Positions 1-11,126 of a DNA stretch of 64,000 nucleotides are shown here, piece after piece. The notes beneath the pieces were generated by a model. It did no database searches. It saw only the letters and a program-made list of their open reading frames with translations, and was not told the DNA's origin. Position 1 is the first letter of the stretch. Each line of letters opens with the position of its first letter. The position numbers were made by a program, and so were the translations under genes. Origin of the DNA: Meira nashicola. Taxonomy: Eukaryota; Basidiomycota; Exobasidiomycetes; Exobasidiales; Brachybasidiaceae. Where the stretch lies: positions 3,348,001 to 3,412,000 of the forward strand of contig BCJU01000002.1 in assembly GCA_001600355.1 (NCBI GenBank), written 5' to 3'.

Positions 1-656
1 AATTGTGCTGTCTTGCTCATAATATCTTTTCGCATCATGAATGGAGCCATAATCTTTTTGTAGCCACGTTTTCGTAAAAAGTCTAAACCGTAATTGATCA
101 AAGCTTGATTCAAATCTACACCATTATCCAGCAAAAAGAAACCACGATGACCGCTGATCTTGGCACCACGTTCCATATCGAAAGCCTCTAATCTCATCAT
201 AACTTCGTGATGCGAAAGAATATCATTCTTCTTCTCCACTTTTCCGTTTGGTCCATCGGGATGCCATTGACGTTCTACTCCATTATCATCTTCTGTCATA
301 CTGATAGGTACTTTGTCACCAACGATATTTCCGATCTCACTTGCTTTAACACGCATACGTTGTTCTGCTTCTTGTACTTTTGGTTTTAGTTCAACAACTT
401 GTTTATCGATCGATTTCTTCTTTTCCATTTCTTCATCTGCACTTTCTTTTGCTTTTCTCTTTGCAGTAATTTCTTTTTGAACTGCATTTGTTTCTTTTTG
501 AAGCATATTTAATTGATAATCCAATTTGACCCATTCTTTGTATAATGCTAAAACATCTTCAACAATTGATTCAGGTGCTCCACGCTTCTTTTGAGAAGCA
601 CGAACGACTTCTGGATCTCCTCCCTTTTCGGGCTGTAGCATTAAAAGATCAATCAT
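1..656 (-). CDS. SES1: Seryl-tRNA synthetase, cytosolic type (partial, 3' end outside window)
   Basis: This gene charges tRNA-Ser with serine for translation. The visible 218 residues start at the ATG at 654-656 (MIDLLMLQPEKGGDPEVV) and run off the left edge. They cover the N-terminal tRNA-binding coiled-coil arm (about residues 30-105, rich in Lys/Glu, LDYQLNMLQKETNAVQ). They also cover the start of the class II catalytic core (HHEVMMRLEAFDMERGAK, then GHRGFFLLDNG and MAPFMMRKDIM). The motif 2 and 3 active-site regions lie outside the window. No mitochondrial presequence is seen, so the cytosolic enzyme is the best reading. It is divergent from the uS12m gene across about 315 bp. Family identity is certain; only the C-terminal part is unknown. 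Confidence 0.95.
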   Translation of the reverse strand, partial: MIDLLMLQPEKGGDPEVVRASQKKRGAPESIVEDVLALYKEWVKLDYQLNMLQKETNAVQKEITAKRKAKESADEEMEKKKSIDKQVVELKPKVQEAEQRMRVKASEIGNIVGDKVPISMTEDDNGVERQWHPDGPNGKVEKKNDILSHHEVMMRLEAFDMERGAKISGHRGFFLLDNGVDLNQALINYGLDFLRKRGYKKIMAPFMMRKDIMSKTAQ

Positions 657-971
657 GACGAAAGATTGTTGTTGTGTGTTGGTTTGGGTTGAGAAGGAAA
701 GTATGTGAAGCGGGTGCTTGCATTCATGTCATACGCATTCTACTTCTTCGCATGCAGCATCAGAGCCTCTAAGAATTTAAAGATTGAGCCCAATACGCGT
801 TTGACTCACAGCATAATGCAATGAGTCTGTTCACATCACGTGTATTTTTTTAACCTTGCTGACTTTCTTAATTGCATTTATTCTATATTACACAATTGCA
901 CGGTCACACGAACGAACGTTTGACGTTGCTATTCTTGAACATCACGATCATAATCGCGAAAAGTCATCAAA
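657..971. other. Divergent promoter region between SES1 and uS12m
   Basis: About 315 bp separate the two divergent start codons. It carries a CACGTG E-box-like hexamer at 837-842 and an AT-rich stretch around 845-895. I see no RNA gene or small coding region. Confidence 0.5.
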
Positions 972-1689
972 ATGGTGAGTATAAATTGAAATGAATACGA
1001 GTATAATGGAGCACACACTTATGCATCGCCTTCACACCTCACAGCTGTCTCTCATCACACCTGCCGCTTCTAGCACAGGTCGCTCTGCTTCTTGTTCTTT
1101 AGCAAGACGGATAGGTGCTTCTAGCATAGCTGGACCTTCTCGTACGCCATTACAACAGCAAGCACAACAAAATAAACGTTCGATTCATACAGTGAACTCC
1201 ATCACAAAGCGTACTTCAATAATCTCTCTTTCAAAAAGTAGTCAACCAAAACCATTGCCAGCACGAATCACTTCTGCTTCTTTTCATTCTTCTCCTATCG
1301 CTTCGGTCACTTACCGTCAAGTCAGCCGAGGTGCTCGCCGTCCTCATAGACCACCGCCAAACAGAGTTCCCGCTTTGGAATCCCGTCCATTCGTAAGAGG
1401 TGTTTGTGCACGTATCTTTACAACGAAACCTAAAAAACCAAATTCGGCCGTTCGAAAATGTGCAAGGATTCGATTAACAAACGGTAGAACGGTAACTGCT
1501 TATATTCCAGGAGAAGGTCATAATTTGCAAGAACATAGTGTTGTACTTATTCGTGGTGGTCGTGTTAAAGATTTACCCGGTGTACGTTATCATCTTGTTA
1601 GAGGGGCTTTAGACTTCTCTGGAGTGGCTAACCGAACTACTTCTCGTTCAAAATACGGAGCAAAGAAGCCCAAAGAAGCTGGAGCATGA
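972..1689 (+). CDS. MRPS12: Mitochondrial small-subunit ribosomal protein uS12m
   Basis: This is the mitochondrial homologue of bacterial S12, a decoding-centre protein of the 37S subunit. The C-terminal 110 residues hold the diagnostic core: [19 protein letters not shown], then [18 protein letters not shown] and [18 protein letters not shown]. The likely structure is an ATG-only first exon (972-974), an intron at 975-1044 (GTGAGT donor, CACAG acceptor) and exon 2 at 1045-1689. It gives 215 residues beginning [11 protein letters not shown], followed by an Arg/Ser-rich presequence suited to mitochondrial import. An alternative is the ATG at 991, which lies inside the proposed intron and is in frame with exon 2. 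It would replace the first residue with an 18-residue leader. Function is certain; the exact start is inferred. Confidence 0.9.
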
Positions 1690-1817
1690 TTATTCAATAG
1701 TAAAACTCAATGCAATTGCAATTTATTATAGAGATAATGTGATATGATGAGATGAGATAGGGTATATTGTAAAAAAATGTTACGTTTAATAAAGAGGTAT
1801 AAAAATGATAATGCAAA

Positions 1818-4800
1818 TCAGTTATGATGACCGTGTTTGTATGGCGTTTGACCGTGTTGACGGATCTGATTTTCCCGAGCAACATCGTCTCGAACGACCC
1901 TTTCACGTTCTGCGTTAATGGCCCAAACCCAAAGATCTCGCTCCAATCGACTTCTAGCGCGCATCGCGATCACATTCACAGTTGAATCGCGTAATGTTGT
2001 GATGGAAGCATTGGCTTTTTGTGTGATACCATTTTCGTTTCCGTTTGTTTGATCATCATCTCCATCACCGTGTGAGAATGCGTCTTGTTCGTTGTGAAGG
2101 TGAGGATTCAAAGACCTATTGACACGTTGAGGCCTATAACGTACGACAAAAGTACATTCTTCATCCTCATCCGTACTTAAAAGTCCATCAGCATATATTC
2201 TTGGTAATGTATGACGGGTTGAAGAAGTTGTTGCTCCTCCTGTTCCTCCTCCGAAATTACTCAAAGCTCCTGCTCCATCTGATCTTCCATTCACCAACAT
2301 ATGATCAGTTAATTTTCCACTATACACATAGCTATCGCGTAAATGAATTACCGTATCTTGACGTTTATGAAATAAGCCAGCATTTTGACGTGCTCTTGCC
2401 GTTCTATTTGATGTCATCAATTTGAATGTCAAAATTCGACCAGATACTAAAACGCAATAGCGACTTGCAAAAGCGGCGTAAGGTTTTTTCTTTGTGAACA
2501 ACCTACCTGACCGTAAGATTGTTCTACATGCATCAAGGATACACCAATTCCAAATATTTCCAAGAATAGGCGCTACTCTTTCACTTCCCGCTTCACTTTC
2601 TAAAGGTCGTGCTTCCACATCCTTTTTGAACGTTCGATGAACTAAAGCTGGATCATGTCCACATGCATTCATAACTTCTAATGCATCCACTTTCTCTCTT
2701 CTTTTCCAATAGCGTGATAAGGTATAAATTTGATTCACCCATTCATGACAGACTGATTGACTGTACGCTTCGAATCTAACCGTTCTACCGTTCATCATTG
2801 TCATTTCGAATTGTCTGCTTCGTTTCAATGCATTTCGATCTTGCGATTGCTCGTATCCTTCTTCGCCACCGATATCGTTGAAAATGTCTTCAAATTCATC
2901 AGTCGTTTGCTCCTCTTTCGGCGTGCTTTTCTTGGAATTCTTTCCATCAGCACTTGGTCTGCGAATACCACCTTTTCCATCCAAACAATGAATAGAATAA
3001 ATATCACGAACGTCCACATATCCATCCGAATTAGCAATTTGTTCAAACAATCTTCTTTTCTCAAATGCACGATAAGCTTCAATTTGAGCATCGAGTTCTT
3101 CAACCGTTTGAGCTTCAGTTGTGATCATTTCAATCACCTTTTCGCCCAACGTTGCCAGTGTATCATCAGCCCTTTGTGCTCCTTTACTGCCTCTTCTCGT
3201 TCTACGTCTATTTTCGACACTCAATTCAGCAGCAGACGAATCGGATCTTTTGATAGGATGTTGTGCTTGATTGGGTTCGATGGCAATATATCGCTCAGGT
3301 GGAAAAGCTCTTGAAGGTCGATTAACAAAGATTAAACCATCTTGAGTGGTGATATACAACCTAGTCAAAGCTCCAGAAACTGCTTTTACACGCCACAAAA
3401 ATCCTTCAACCGCTGGGGGTTCTTCTAAAGTTTCTCCTGTCACCGTTCGTACCGTTTGAGGATAATGAGAAGCTGCTCGAAATTCCAAAGTACTAGGTGA
3501 TTTATGATCACATAAGATTGATCCAACTAAAACTGCCCAATCACGTTTTTGCATATCCATCGTACTGGCATGTTGTACCCATGAAAGTGTCGAATGCGTA
3601 CGCCATGCCAATCCGAAATGCAATCCACGTGCTTCCAAACGTGCACATAATTCAGCCCATTGAGGAACATAATGAGACAATTGAGTGACAACTTTGACAA
3701 CATTTTTGCGATTGATAAGCTTGTATCCTTCTCCTCCTTCCAGTAATGCGCTATCTTCATCTTCATCTTCGTCATCTATTTCATCAATTGCACGAAAGAG
3801 AGATTTAACTCCTGGTTTAGTTGACGCACGAACTGATTTGTGATTAGATTTTCGCTCTAATATGGGAATCTCGTCTGGGATCGGAATCCTAACGCGGTAT
3901 CCCAAGACAGGAATGTGAACATCAATAGCATCGGGAATTTGTCCACCCAATTCACGCCATAAGTCCCACATCCAATCGGCGCTATTCGAAGCCGTTCTGC
4001 CATCGAATAACCAGATATGTGTACCAGATCTACGCAGATTAAACAATCCTCTATGATGAGCAGGAATAAAGCTCAAACAAAAGATCGTATCCACGGCAGA
4101 ATATAGCGAAACGAATGCATGTCCTTTTCGTAAAGGTGCAACATAGCGTAATTTCAAATTATCAGCCTTTCCGATCAATCTCGAAGTCCAACTTGGATCA
4201 TCCCATAATTCTAATCTGCCCATACGAAAGACTACCATATATTCTCGAAAAGGATCGGCATGTAATTCATACTTTCTACTTTCTCGTTCAGTGAATTCTT
4301 TAGGAACGTCTTCCGAAGCGGTCCACATCAACTTGACCAAGATTCTATCACGTTTCAAAATTGATCTGCTGGTGATCAGATCGGCTTCATTTAAGGTCTT
4401 GTCATCTCTTGTCCGTTCATCTGGTGTACTATCGCGCAAAAGAACTTCTTCCGGTGGAACAGGTGCAGAATTTCCCATCCGTACAATTGGTCGAATACGT
4501 CCAGCCAAGTTAATAGCTGTCGATTCGCCATTTGATGGAGAAACAACTTCGCTCATCGTCACACTTCGTTTAGGAGCAGAAGGATTCGAGCCTCGAAAAC
4601 TTACCATCTTTTGTGAATTTTTCTCCCCATTATTGAACGAAGGCTTCAGATTCAAGATTGATGTCATTCGTTCTTCTGGCGTGGGTGCAGTAGGTATTTC
4701 ACCATCTACAGGAAGAGAAGGAATTTCGACAGGTGATCGCTTTTGTGCATCAGATCGAATTTCAGACGAAGGCAATTGGAGATGTTCAATACCCCGACCC

Positions 4801-7526
4801 GGATTTTGTAACATATCAGGCTCTTCAGTAAAAGTAGGTCGTGCTGCAACTTCATGATCACTCGCTGCATCATTCTGTTCGTCCGTGATTGCAAGACCTG
4901 GTAAACTTGTCCTTCTCGTCAGCTCAAATGTGGCTTCAGGGAACTTTTCTTCTGCTTCCAATGGTGGTTGAGGTGAATTAAAGAGTTCCTTTTGTGACAT
5001 TTTGACAGTTTGTCGTTTTGAATCTTTATCGATCGTTGGTGTTTTAGATCGATTCGCTTCTTCACTGCTTTGACTACCTTCGCGAATCATCGTTCGGCTT
5101 AATTCATGTGCACGCCCTTTCTCCCTTGCTTGCTTTGCTGCTACTTGCTTTGCACGATAATCAGACAATTGTCCATCAAATACACGTTTAGCTTTTGTAC
5201 CGAATTCGTTGAGATTATCTCCTGCTGAACGTGCACTCCTTTGAATACTGGCTGGCAAGCTACTCTGTGCGCTCATAAAGCTCACCACATCGCTCCATCC
5301 GATTCGGCTCTCAATATCCCAGTTGGATTGTACTTCCCGATCTTGTGGTACAGTCTGCAAAGAAGCATTGGATCGAACGCGTTCCAGATCATGGCGTTGA
5401 ATTCCGTTTATCATTGTCTCACTATCTTGCCTGTCTGGCACTGTATCTTTTCTACTGTTATTTGCACCTCTCCTGGTGTTTCCATCTCGTTCAGGTGTAA
5501 CAGGTATTCCATCGCTGGGTTCGCTGTCCGAGCTGCTTTGGACCAGAGCAGGTGTATTGCCAGCGTCCTTAGTAGCTTCTGTGTTCTTGACAATCTCCTG
5601 ATCCGTCGAAGCACCTTTACGGGATCTTCTCTTTCGATTAATATCGTCAGATCCATCGACGGCTTCACTTGCTTCTTTTGCAAAAGAGAACAAGACGTCA
5701 TCTGGACTACGCATATTGGCTGTACTTCCCGATGTTTGACGATCAGGTCGGTTCTTCTTACCCGCATTTGTCGCATTCTCTAATTCTTCTTCTGGCACAT
5801 CATCCAATGTTAAGTCTCCTCCCAACAGCAGCTCTTCGCGATTTTCAATCGTTTGCCGGAATCGTTTACCGACCTCGAACGTTTGACCGACCCATTTCGT
5901 GCCACCTGCGCTCGTTCCGACCGCTCCTGGAATTACACCACCTGCACCACTGGCCGCACTACGTCTTGCATTCTTATGTACTTCCGTTCGAAGGTTAGTG
6001 CTTGATGGATTCTTCCCTTTTGAAGGAAGTTTGAAAGAGCGTACCAATTTCGCACGAAATCCACCTTGGGCACCAAAACTACCTTCTGTGAATCGGGTGC
6101 CTACGCTGGTGAGGGTACCTACTGTACTTATATAGCTCAATCGACTTTGTCGTGATGCATCGCGGATATGTTGACGACGTCTGCCGGGCATCGCTTCTGG
6201 CATTCTTTGGCCTACTGTATTAGACGGTATGCGAGACTGTCTGGCAAGTTTTGATTGTCGATATCGCTCTCGAGCTCTTTGACGTAATTCATCCAAGCGT
6301 GAGGAGGAGCTCAATTCGTATTGGGTGTCATTTGTGCTGGTAAGTTGTTCAGCAGGCGTTTGATCTGTATGAATGGTTTCCTGTCCGGTTGAGACTGGAT
6401 CTGAAGGTCGATCTTTAGGTGAAATTGCTGCATGAATAGGCGGCGATGTTCCAGTATCAGTTCTAATCGATCTGTCGGATGATTTCACCTTTATCGAGAG
6501 AGGTGTAACCTTTCGATCAGGGTTGCGGAAGCGTGCACCAAGACTTCTATGCGATGACATGGGATGTAATAGACCATCTTCCGATCGAGATAGATGAGAA
6601 TGAGAAGCTTGTCTTCCTTTCGTGGGGCTCGAATTCGGACTGATATCTTCTTCGTGGACAGAAGTATCCAGCAAAGGTAAAATTCTGCTGTCCCTTCTTG
6701 AATTACCCGAATCGTTCATAGCATAACCAGAAAACGAACCTCCTTCGGATTGCTGTCGTCTCTGTTTCGGATCTTGAAGGTTGAACTTGACCGTATCATG
6801 TTCATGTCCGATCCTTGTCTCTGCTAAACTTTGACTCATTTGTCTGCGACTTGTTCGGTTGCGCAAGATCCCATGTCCATCTTCTTCATGTTGAAGCGAT
6901 CCACGTCGGCCTCTCCCATCTACACTCGCTCCTGCACTTCTTGCACTGGCGAATGAAGAATCTCGGCGCAGTATTCTCTGACTGGAAGCAGCTCTTGATT
7001 GATTCGGGTTTACAGATCGGCCAGGGATGCGTATAGGCGAAAGTTCTCGATGTCTCTTTACTGGAGAAGATGAATTCGTTTGTAATGACTGATGAGAAGG
7101 TAATCGTCTGAGTGAAGATCTTCGCTCATTGTTACCAATTTGACCATCGATAGAAGATCGGCCATGTATCGATCCTGCATCAATGCTACGTACATCATCA
7201 ATCGCACTTTGCGATTGAACGGCGATAGAATCGATCGATTGTCTTGCCAAAGCAGCAGCAGCAATCGTTCCTGTACTCCCAATTATTCCAATAGTCGTAG
7301 GTCTTTCAACTTGCACATCATATGCAATAGCTGTAGCAACTGAAGCAGCAGATTTTGCCGCTACCGGAGAAGGACCAATGTACAATCTTTTGAACGGTTG
7401 AAGATGATGAGGATCATTTCGGATTCGTTCCTCTCTTCTACGTTCCAATCGAGATTTTGGAACATGTGGCTGTTGTGATTGTGATTGAATGCCTTGTTGA
7501 GAGGATTCGCCAACCTTTTCGAACAT
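1818..7526 (-). CDS. SPO71/Mug56-like multi-PH-domain protein
   Basis: This is a 1902-residue protein in one uninterrupted frame. In yeasts, SPO71/Mug56 relatives act at the forespore (prospore) membrane in meiosis. The first ~480 residues are Ser/Arg-rich and probably disordered. A conserved block at about 490-575 (KLVRSFKLPSKGKNPSS ... TFEVGKRFRQTIENREELL) matches the SPO71 N-terminal domain. PH-like modules follow: one near 1090-1180 (EYMVVFRMGRLELWDDP), one near 1370-1600 (GFLWRVKAVSGALTRLYI ... SVCHEWVNQIYTLSRYWKR), and a C-terminal one near 1680-1890 (AAFASRYCVLVSGRILTF ... LERDLWVWAINAERERV). The start ATG is at 7524-7526. It is convergent with uS12m. Membrane phosphoinositide binding is inferred from the PH folds. 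The role in this organism could be in filament or spore development rather than classical sporulation. Confidence 0.8.
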   Translation of the reverse strand: MFEKVGESSQQGIQSQSQQPHVPKSRLERRREERIRNDPHHLQPFKRLYIGPSPVAAKSAASVATAIAYDVQVERPTTIGIIGSTGTIAAAALARQSIDSIAVQSQSAIDDVRSIDAGSIHGRSSIDGQIGNNERRSSLRRLPSHQSLQTNSSSPVKRHRELSPIRIPGRSVNPNQSRAASSQRILRRDSSFASARSAGASVDGRGRRGSLQHEEDGHGILRNRTSRRQMSQSLAETRIGHEHDTVKFNLQDPKQRRQQSEGGSFSGYAMNDSGNSRRDSRILPLLDTSVHEEDISPNSSPTKGRQASHSHLSRSEDGLLHPMSSHRSLGARFRNPDRKVTPLSIKVKSSDRSIRTDTGTSPPIHAAISPKDRPSDPVSTGQETIHTDQTPAEQLTSTNDTQYELSSSSRLDELRQRARERYRQSKLARQSRIPSNTVGQRMPEAMPGRRRQHIRDASRQSRLSYISTVGTLTSVGTRFTEGSFGAQGGFRAKLVRSFKLPSKGKNPSSTNLRTEVHKNARRSAASGAGGVIPGAVGTSAGGTKWVGQTFEVGKRFRQTIENREELLLGGDLTLDDVPEEELENATNAGKKNRPDRQTSGSTANMRSPDDVLFSFAKEASEAVDGSDDINRKRRSRKGASTDQEIVKNTEATKDAGNTPALVQSSSDSEPSDGIPVTPERDGNTRRGANNSRKDTVPDRQDSETMINGIQRHDLERVRSNASLQTVPQDREVQSNWDIESRIGWSDVVSFMSAQSSLPASIQRSARSAGDNLNEFGTKAKRVFDGQLSDYRAKQVAAKQAREKGRAHELSRTMIREGSQSSEEANRSKTPTIDKDSKRQTVKMSQKELFNSPQPPLEAEEKFPEATFELTRRTSLPGLAITDEQNDAASDHEVAARPTFTEEPDMLQNPGRGIEHLQLPSSEIRSDAQKRSPVEIPSLPVDGEIPTAPTPEERMTSILNLKPSFNNGEKNSQKMVSFRGSNPSAPKRSVTMSEVVSPSNGESTAINLAGRIRPIVRMGNSAPVPPEEVLLRDSTPDERTRDDKTLNEADLITSRSILKRDRILVKLMWTASEDVPKEFTERESRKYELHADPFREYMVVFRMGRLELWDDPSWTSRLIGKADNLKLRYVAPLRKGHAFVSLYSAVDTIFCLSFIPAHHRGLFNLRRSGTHIWLFDGRTASNSADWMWDLWRELGGQIPDAIDVHIPVLGYRVRIPIPDEIPILERKSNHKSVRASTKPGVKSLFRAIDEIDDEDEDEDSALLEGGEGYKLINRKNVVKVVTQLSHYVPQWAELCARLEARGLHFGLAWRTHSTLSWVQHASTMDMQKRDWAVLVGSILCDHKSPSTLEFRAASHYPQTVRTVTGETLEEPPAVEGFLWRVKAVSGALTRLYITTQDGLIFVNRPSRAFPPERYIAIEPNQAQHPIKRSDSSAAELSVENRRRTRRGSKGAQRADDTLATLGEKVIEMITTEAQTVEELDAQIEAYRAFEKRRLFEQIANSDGYVDVRDIYSIHCLDGKGGIRRPSADGKNSKKSTPKEEQTTDEFEDIFNDIGGEEGYEQSQDRNALKRSRQFEMTMMNGRTVRFEAYSQSVCHEWVNQIYTLSRYWKRREKVDALEVMNACGHDPALVHRTFKKDVEARPLESEAGSERVAPILGNIWNWCILDACRTILRSGRLFTKKKPYAAFASRYCVLVSGRILTFKLMTSNRTARARQNAGLFHKRQDTVIHLRDSYVYSGKLTDHMLVNGRSDGAGALSNFGGGTGGATTSSTRHTLPRIYADGLLSTDEDEECTFVVRYRPQRVNRSLNPHLHNEQDAFSHGDGDDDQTNGNENGITQKANASITTLRDSTVNVIAMRARSRLERDLWVWAINAERERVVRDDVARENQIRQHGQTPYKHGHHN

Positions 7527-8716
7527 GTTGTCTGTGCAAGAAGCACTATTATTAGTGAAAGCAATTGTTCTTCTTACCCGGACATGAAAGCGGACGTGTG
7601 TGAATCGGTGGATGCAATACGAAGTTGGCTACAATACTTTGATCGTTGATAGGTGTCCAATGAATATGAATATGATATGTATTCTAGACGCTCTCTTCCT
7701 TCTTCTCGTTCTTTGCGGCTCCTTCTCAAACTTGAATGACGAGGTGATGTTGACCAAAAACAAACATACACACTTGTGATTTATATTTATAAACGTTTTA
7801 GCGCAGCCTGTATGCAGATCTCAGGGGAGGTGCATACATGCATGCGTAGACGAACAAACAACTCCGTATGTATGTAGACTATGTAGGCGGACAAAGTTAT
7901 GCAGCGTAGTTCCGCGCCACTAATTATGGGGCGATTCGTTCTACCTCTTACCTTACCGCCCGTTAAGGCGTTGCTAATAAAGAGGCACAATGTTTCTGCA
8001 ACTGAGTCAATAATATAACTTGCTTTCATTCGATAAAAACACACAAGAATAGATCAATCTTGATTTTGCCGCTATAATTTGAAAGACATTTATCATTAAA
8101 GATCTTAGCGGACAAAGTAGTACATGTAATTGGATAATTTGGATAAAACTTAAATATAGCCAGCCTGGGGGCCATCATTTGAGATAAACAAGTCTGGTTT
8201 CATATAGCTCGACAGTAAGTAGTCTTCCTTCCTACGAAAATCTTTGACATCAAATCAACATTTTATGATCATCTTGTGGTAGTCATTCTTTGAAATTATT
8301 CCACGTGAGCTTGTTAATATTTGAAGTTTAGAGGTGCTTTTCCTTTTCTAGCGCGCCAGGGTTGCCTGGGGGGAGAATATTGTCAGAAGACATACAGGTA
8401 GAGCTGTGCAGCTAGCGTGTTTCCCGAAAAAAAGAGTGATATTCTGAGTACATGTGATTTATCGTCGATTCCAGTGTGAGAATGACTGGATTTTGTACTT
8501 TTGACTTTCATCACCTACATATCGTCGTCATCACAATCAGCTCGATCTTTAGGGTATTTATATTAAAACATACAATACAAAAAAAGTAGAACGATACCAG
8601 AAATGAAATCGCGGTGACAGAATCGATGCTCAACTGAGAGCTTTCCTGATCAAGTAAGAAAGTATCGCACATTTCAAAAAAAGAATCAATCTATCTTGCT
8701 CTGAACATTGCGCAAG
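7527..8716. other. Divergent intergenic region between SPO71-like and R3H genes
   Basis: About 1.2 kb with no credible gene; the short frames here lack similarity to anything I recognise. It contains one copy of the recurring TGTAGACTATGTA motif (7873-7885). It also has an 11-bp direct repeat GCGGACAAAGT at 7887-7897 and 8108-8118, and a CACGTG at 8302-8307. Confidence 0.5.
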
Positions 8717-10933
8717 ATGGAAGGTGAAGAGAAGAGCTTCCAGCAGCAGGGACATGTCGAAGGCCCTGTAGCAGTCGATAACAATCATGTCACGAGTCAA
8801 TCGGATGACATGACACATCAAAATATAGCAAAAGCGCTCTCAAAACTTTCTTTACAAAATGACAAGACTGAGAATGGAAACGATGAAGCATCTGTACAAC
8901 AACCTGCCTCAACAAGCACCAAAGTGCAAACAGAAGGCGGAGAGGTCTCAAAGAATGAAGAGGTGGATCCAGCTTTAGTCGAGGCTATGCGTGTAAATCG
9001 TGATAAAGTGTTCGTTCGTAAATACGAAAAAGAGATGGAAGATCAGATACGCAATTCCGAAGTCGTTCAATGGGAACTTCCTCTTATGAACACATATCAA
9101 CGTATGCTTGTTCATCGAATCGCAGATCATTACAGGTTAGGACATTCTCTTGATCCTACCACGAGACAGGTAACTCTTTTAAAAAAGGACAGTACCCGCA
9201 TTCCCGAAGTTTTAGTTTCAGTTCTGGCAGAGAAAGAACGCTTATCGGATCCAGGCGACTTTCCACCTCTCTTGAAAAGCCTTTCTGGTCAGAATACACC
9301 TGCAAACGGTTCCGTTTCCACAGTTGCAGATCCGCTAGCCGGATTCCGAATCATGCGTCGTGAAGGTGGGAATAATGTATCTCGATCAAATTCATCTAGA
9401 AATGGCAGCAGTACGCCGGAAGATGGCAATACTCTCCGCAAAGATCGCAAGAATATGACAATGGAAGAAAGAGAAGCAGCTTACAAAGAAGCACGTCAAA
9501 GAATATTCGGAAGCGAAGAGGCCGAGGAAACCAATTCAGAAGCAACAGAGCCTTCAAATAGCGGTGCTCTAAGTGCAGATCGAAAAGAATCAAAGAATAA
9601 TGGATCCTCGCGCTCCACTACGCCTTTCAGCAGTGTAAGTGATGTCGCACCACGTCAAGCAACATGTCACGATGAGAGCGGCAATGTGTCATCGTCAGAA
9701 TATCCTCAAAACGCAAACGTCAACAACCATCAACCTATCTACTACCCTTATCCAAATGGAGGCTGGCCAGGTATGCAATTGGATGCGTACGGAAGACCTC
9801 TTCAACCTCAGGCTTGGCCTCCAATTCAACAACAGTACGTATATGATCCTCATGCTGCTCCTTTTCCATCTCCATATGCCGAAAATTCAAGCAATTCGGG
9901 TATCAGCAGTCGATCGACAAGTGTTAGCACAAGCACAGAGGGTGCAGGAAGCGCAAACAGTAGCCTGAGCGAGCAATTTGTTTCTTCACAGGCTGGACCA
10001 TCTAATAATGGTACACCATCGTTGTTTAATCCGGCAATGATGCAAAGCAGGTCGCAATCGGTATCTCCCATTTCTCCATTCGTGCCTCGAACACAAACAT
10101 CTTCCGGCAATAGCACCCCAGGAGGCTCTTATGCTTACCCTCAATCTGCTAATTCACCTTCACAAAGTGCTCCATGGGGAACAGGTCATCCATATTATGG
10201 TCCTTTTAATTATTCAACGCCAGCAAGTCCGATGGACAGTAATAGAAATCAATACGTCACGGCAAATCCTTATATGAACCCAAATAGTGCTAATGGACAG
10301 TACAATCCAGGCTATCCTCGTCAGTCCATGCAAGGTAATGGAGCATGGACAAATGCTGTTCCACAAGGAACATATTTCGGCAATATTCCAGCTCAACAAA
10401 TGCCACAACAAGATCCTTATTTGGGCACGGGCCGTGGAAGGGGAAGGGTCAGTCAAGGAAGTGAACGTGGTCTTTATGATCCAAATAAGCCTTCAACGCC
10501 AAAGAGTGCTTCTTTAACGTCGAGTAGTAGACATTCAATTGGAAAAAGCTCTTCGGCAGCAGCTGTATTAGAGAACGGTTTTGGTCAGCAAAGGATGACT
10601 GGCTCTTCAGGAATGAGTACACCTGTGTCTTCAAGAGCTATTACACCAAGTGGTGATCAAATAAGGAGGTCTTCGTCTTCGAATACACGAAATGGACATC
10701 CGGTCCCACTTCCATCAGGATCCAACAGCAATTCATCGAGCATCAGTTCAATCAATCATCCTTCCTTACCTGCACGTCCGAGTTGGGTGAATAGACAAAA
10801 CAATTCTTCGCAATCAGTACAGAGTACTGCGATCGAAAGTGAAATAAGCAATACAGAGAAAGGTACTAATGGGAGTGGAGCAGACAGCATCGGAATCGTT
10901 GAATCGAATCAAAATGATCTCAATGGTCAATAG
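8717..10933 (+). CDS. R3H and SUZ domain RNA-binding protein
   Basis: This 738-residue protein is probably cytoplasmic and binds single-stranded nucleic acid, likely mRNA. The R3H domain spans about residues 105-175 (QWELPLMNTYQRMLVHRIAD, with the R-x3-H pattern read as HRIADHYRLGH). A SUZ domain follows at about 210-270 (GFRIMRREGG ... EEREAAYKEARQRIFG). The remaining two thirds are low-complexity Ser/Asn/Gln/Pro/Tyr-rich sequence. It includes a short RGRGR patch near 577, typical of proteins that enter mRNP granules. The start is the ATG at 8717; the reading frame is open a little further upstream only through a TTG. Related fungal proteins are linked to mRNA regulation, but no specific target can be read from sequence. 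It is convergent with CDC37. Confidence 0.85.
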   Translation: MEGEEKSFQQQGHVEGPVAVDNNHVTSQSDDMTHQNIAKALSKLSLQNDKTENGNDEASVQQPASTSTKVQTEGGEVSKNEEVDPALVEAMRVNRDKVFVRKYEKEMEDQIRNSEVVQWELPLMNTYQRMLVHRIADHYRLGHSLDPTTRQVTLLKKDSTRIPEVLVSVLAEKERLSDPGDFPPLLKSLSGQNTPANGSVSTVADPLAGFRIMRREGGNNVSRSNSSRNGSSTPEDGNTLRKDRKNMTMEEREAAYKEARQRIFGSEEAEETNSEATEPSNSGALSADRKESKNNGSSRSTTPFSSVSDVAPRQATCHDESGNVSSSEYPQNANVNNHQPIYYPYPNGGWPGMQLDAYGRPLQPQAWPPIQQQYVYDPHAAPFPSPYAENSSNSGISSRSTSVSTSTEGAGSANSSLSEQFVSSQAGPSNNGTPSLFNPAMMQSRSQSVSPISPFVPRTQTSSGNSTPGGSYAYPQSANSPSQSAPWGTGHPYYGPFNYSTPASPMDSNRNQYVTANPYMNPNSANGQYNPGYPRQSMQGNGAWTNAVPQGTYFGNIPAQQMPQQDPYLGTGRGRGRVSQGSERGLYDPNKPSTPKSASLTSSSRHSIGKSSSAAAVLENGFGQQRMTGSSGMSTPVSSRAITPSGDQIRRSSSSNTRNGHPVPLPSGSNSNSSSISSINHPSLPARPSWVNRQNNSSQSVQSTAIESEISNTEKGTNGSGADSIGIVESNQNDLNGQ

Positions 10934-11126
10934 ACAGAAACGTAAGAACTTTCAATAAAATCACAAAATATCAAACTGTAATAATGTACTACACTTATGC
11001 CCAAATCATTATCGTAACCTTAATGGTGCGCAAAAGCTAGCATGCACCTCTCTCAATGTACTCTTTCAATATACAATATTCAATCATATTATGTTCAATA
11101 TATACAATTGTAATCAAAATTTTTCT

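Noticed and set aside
2757..3314. 185-codon frame opposite the SPO71-like gene
   Set aside because: It lies wholly inside the sense coding sequence and has no recognisable domain.
7887..8118. 11-bp direct repeat GCGGACAAAGT 221 bp apart
   Set aside because: Pairs of 11-mers are common by chance in 64 kb, and two copies alone are not convincing.
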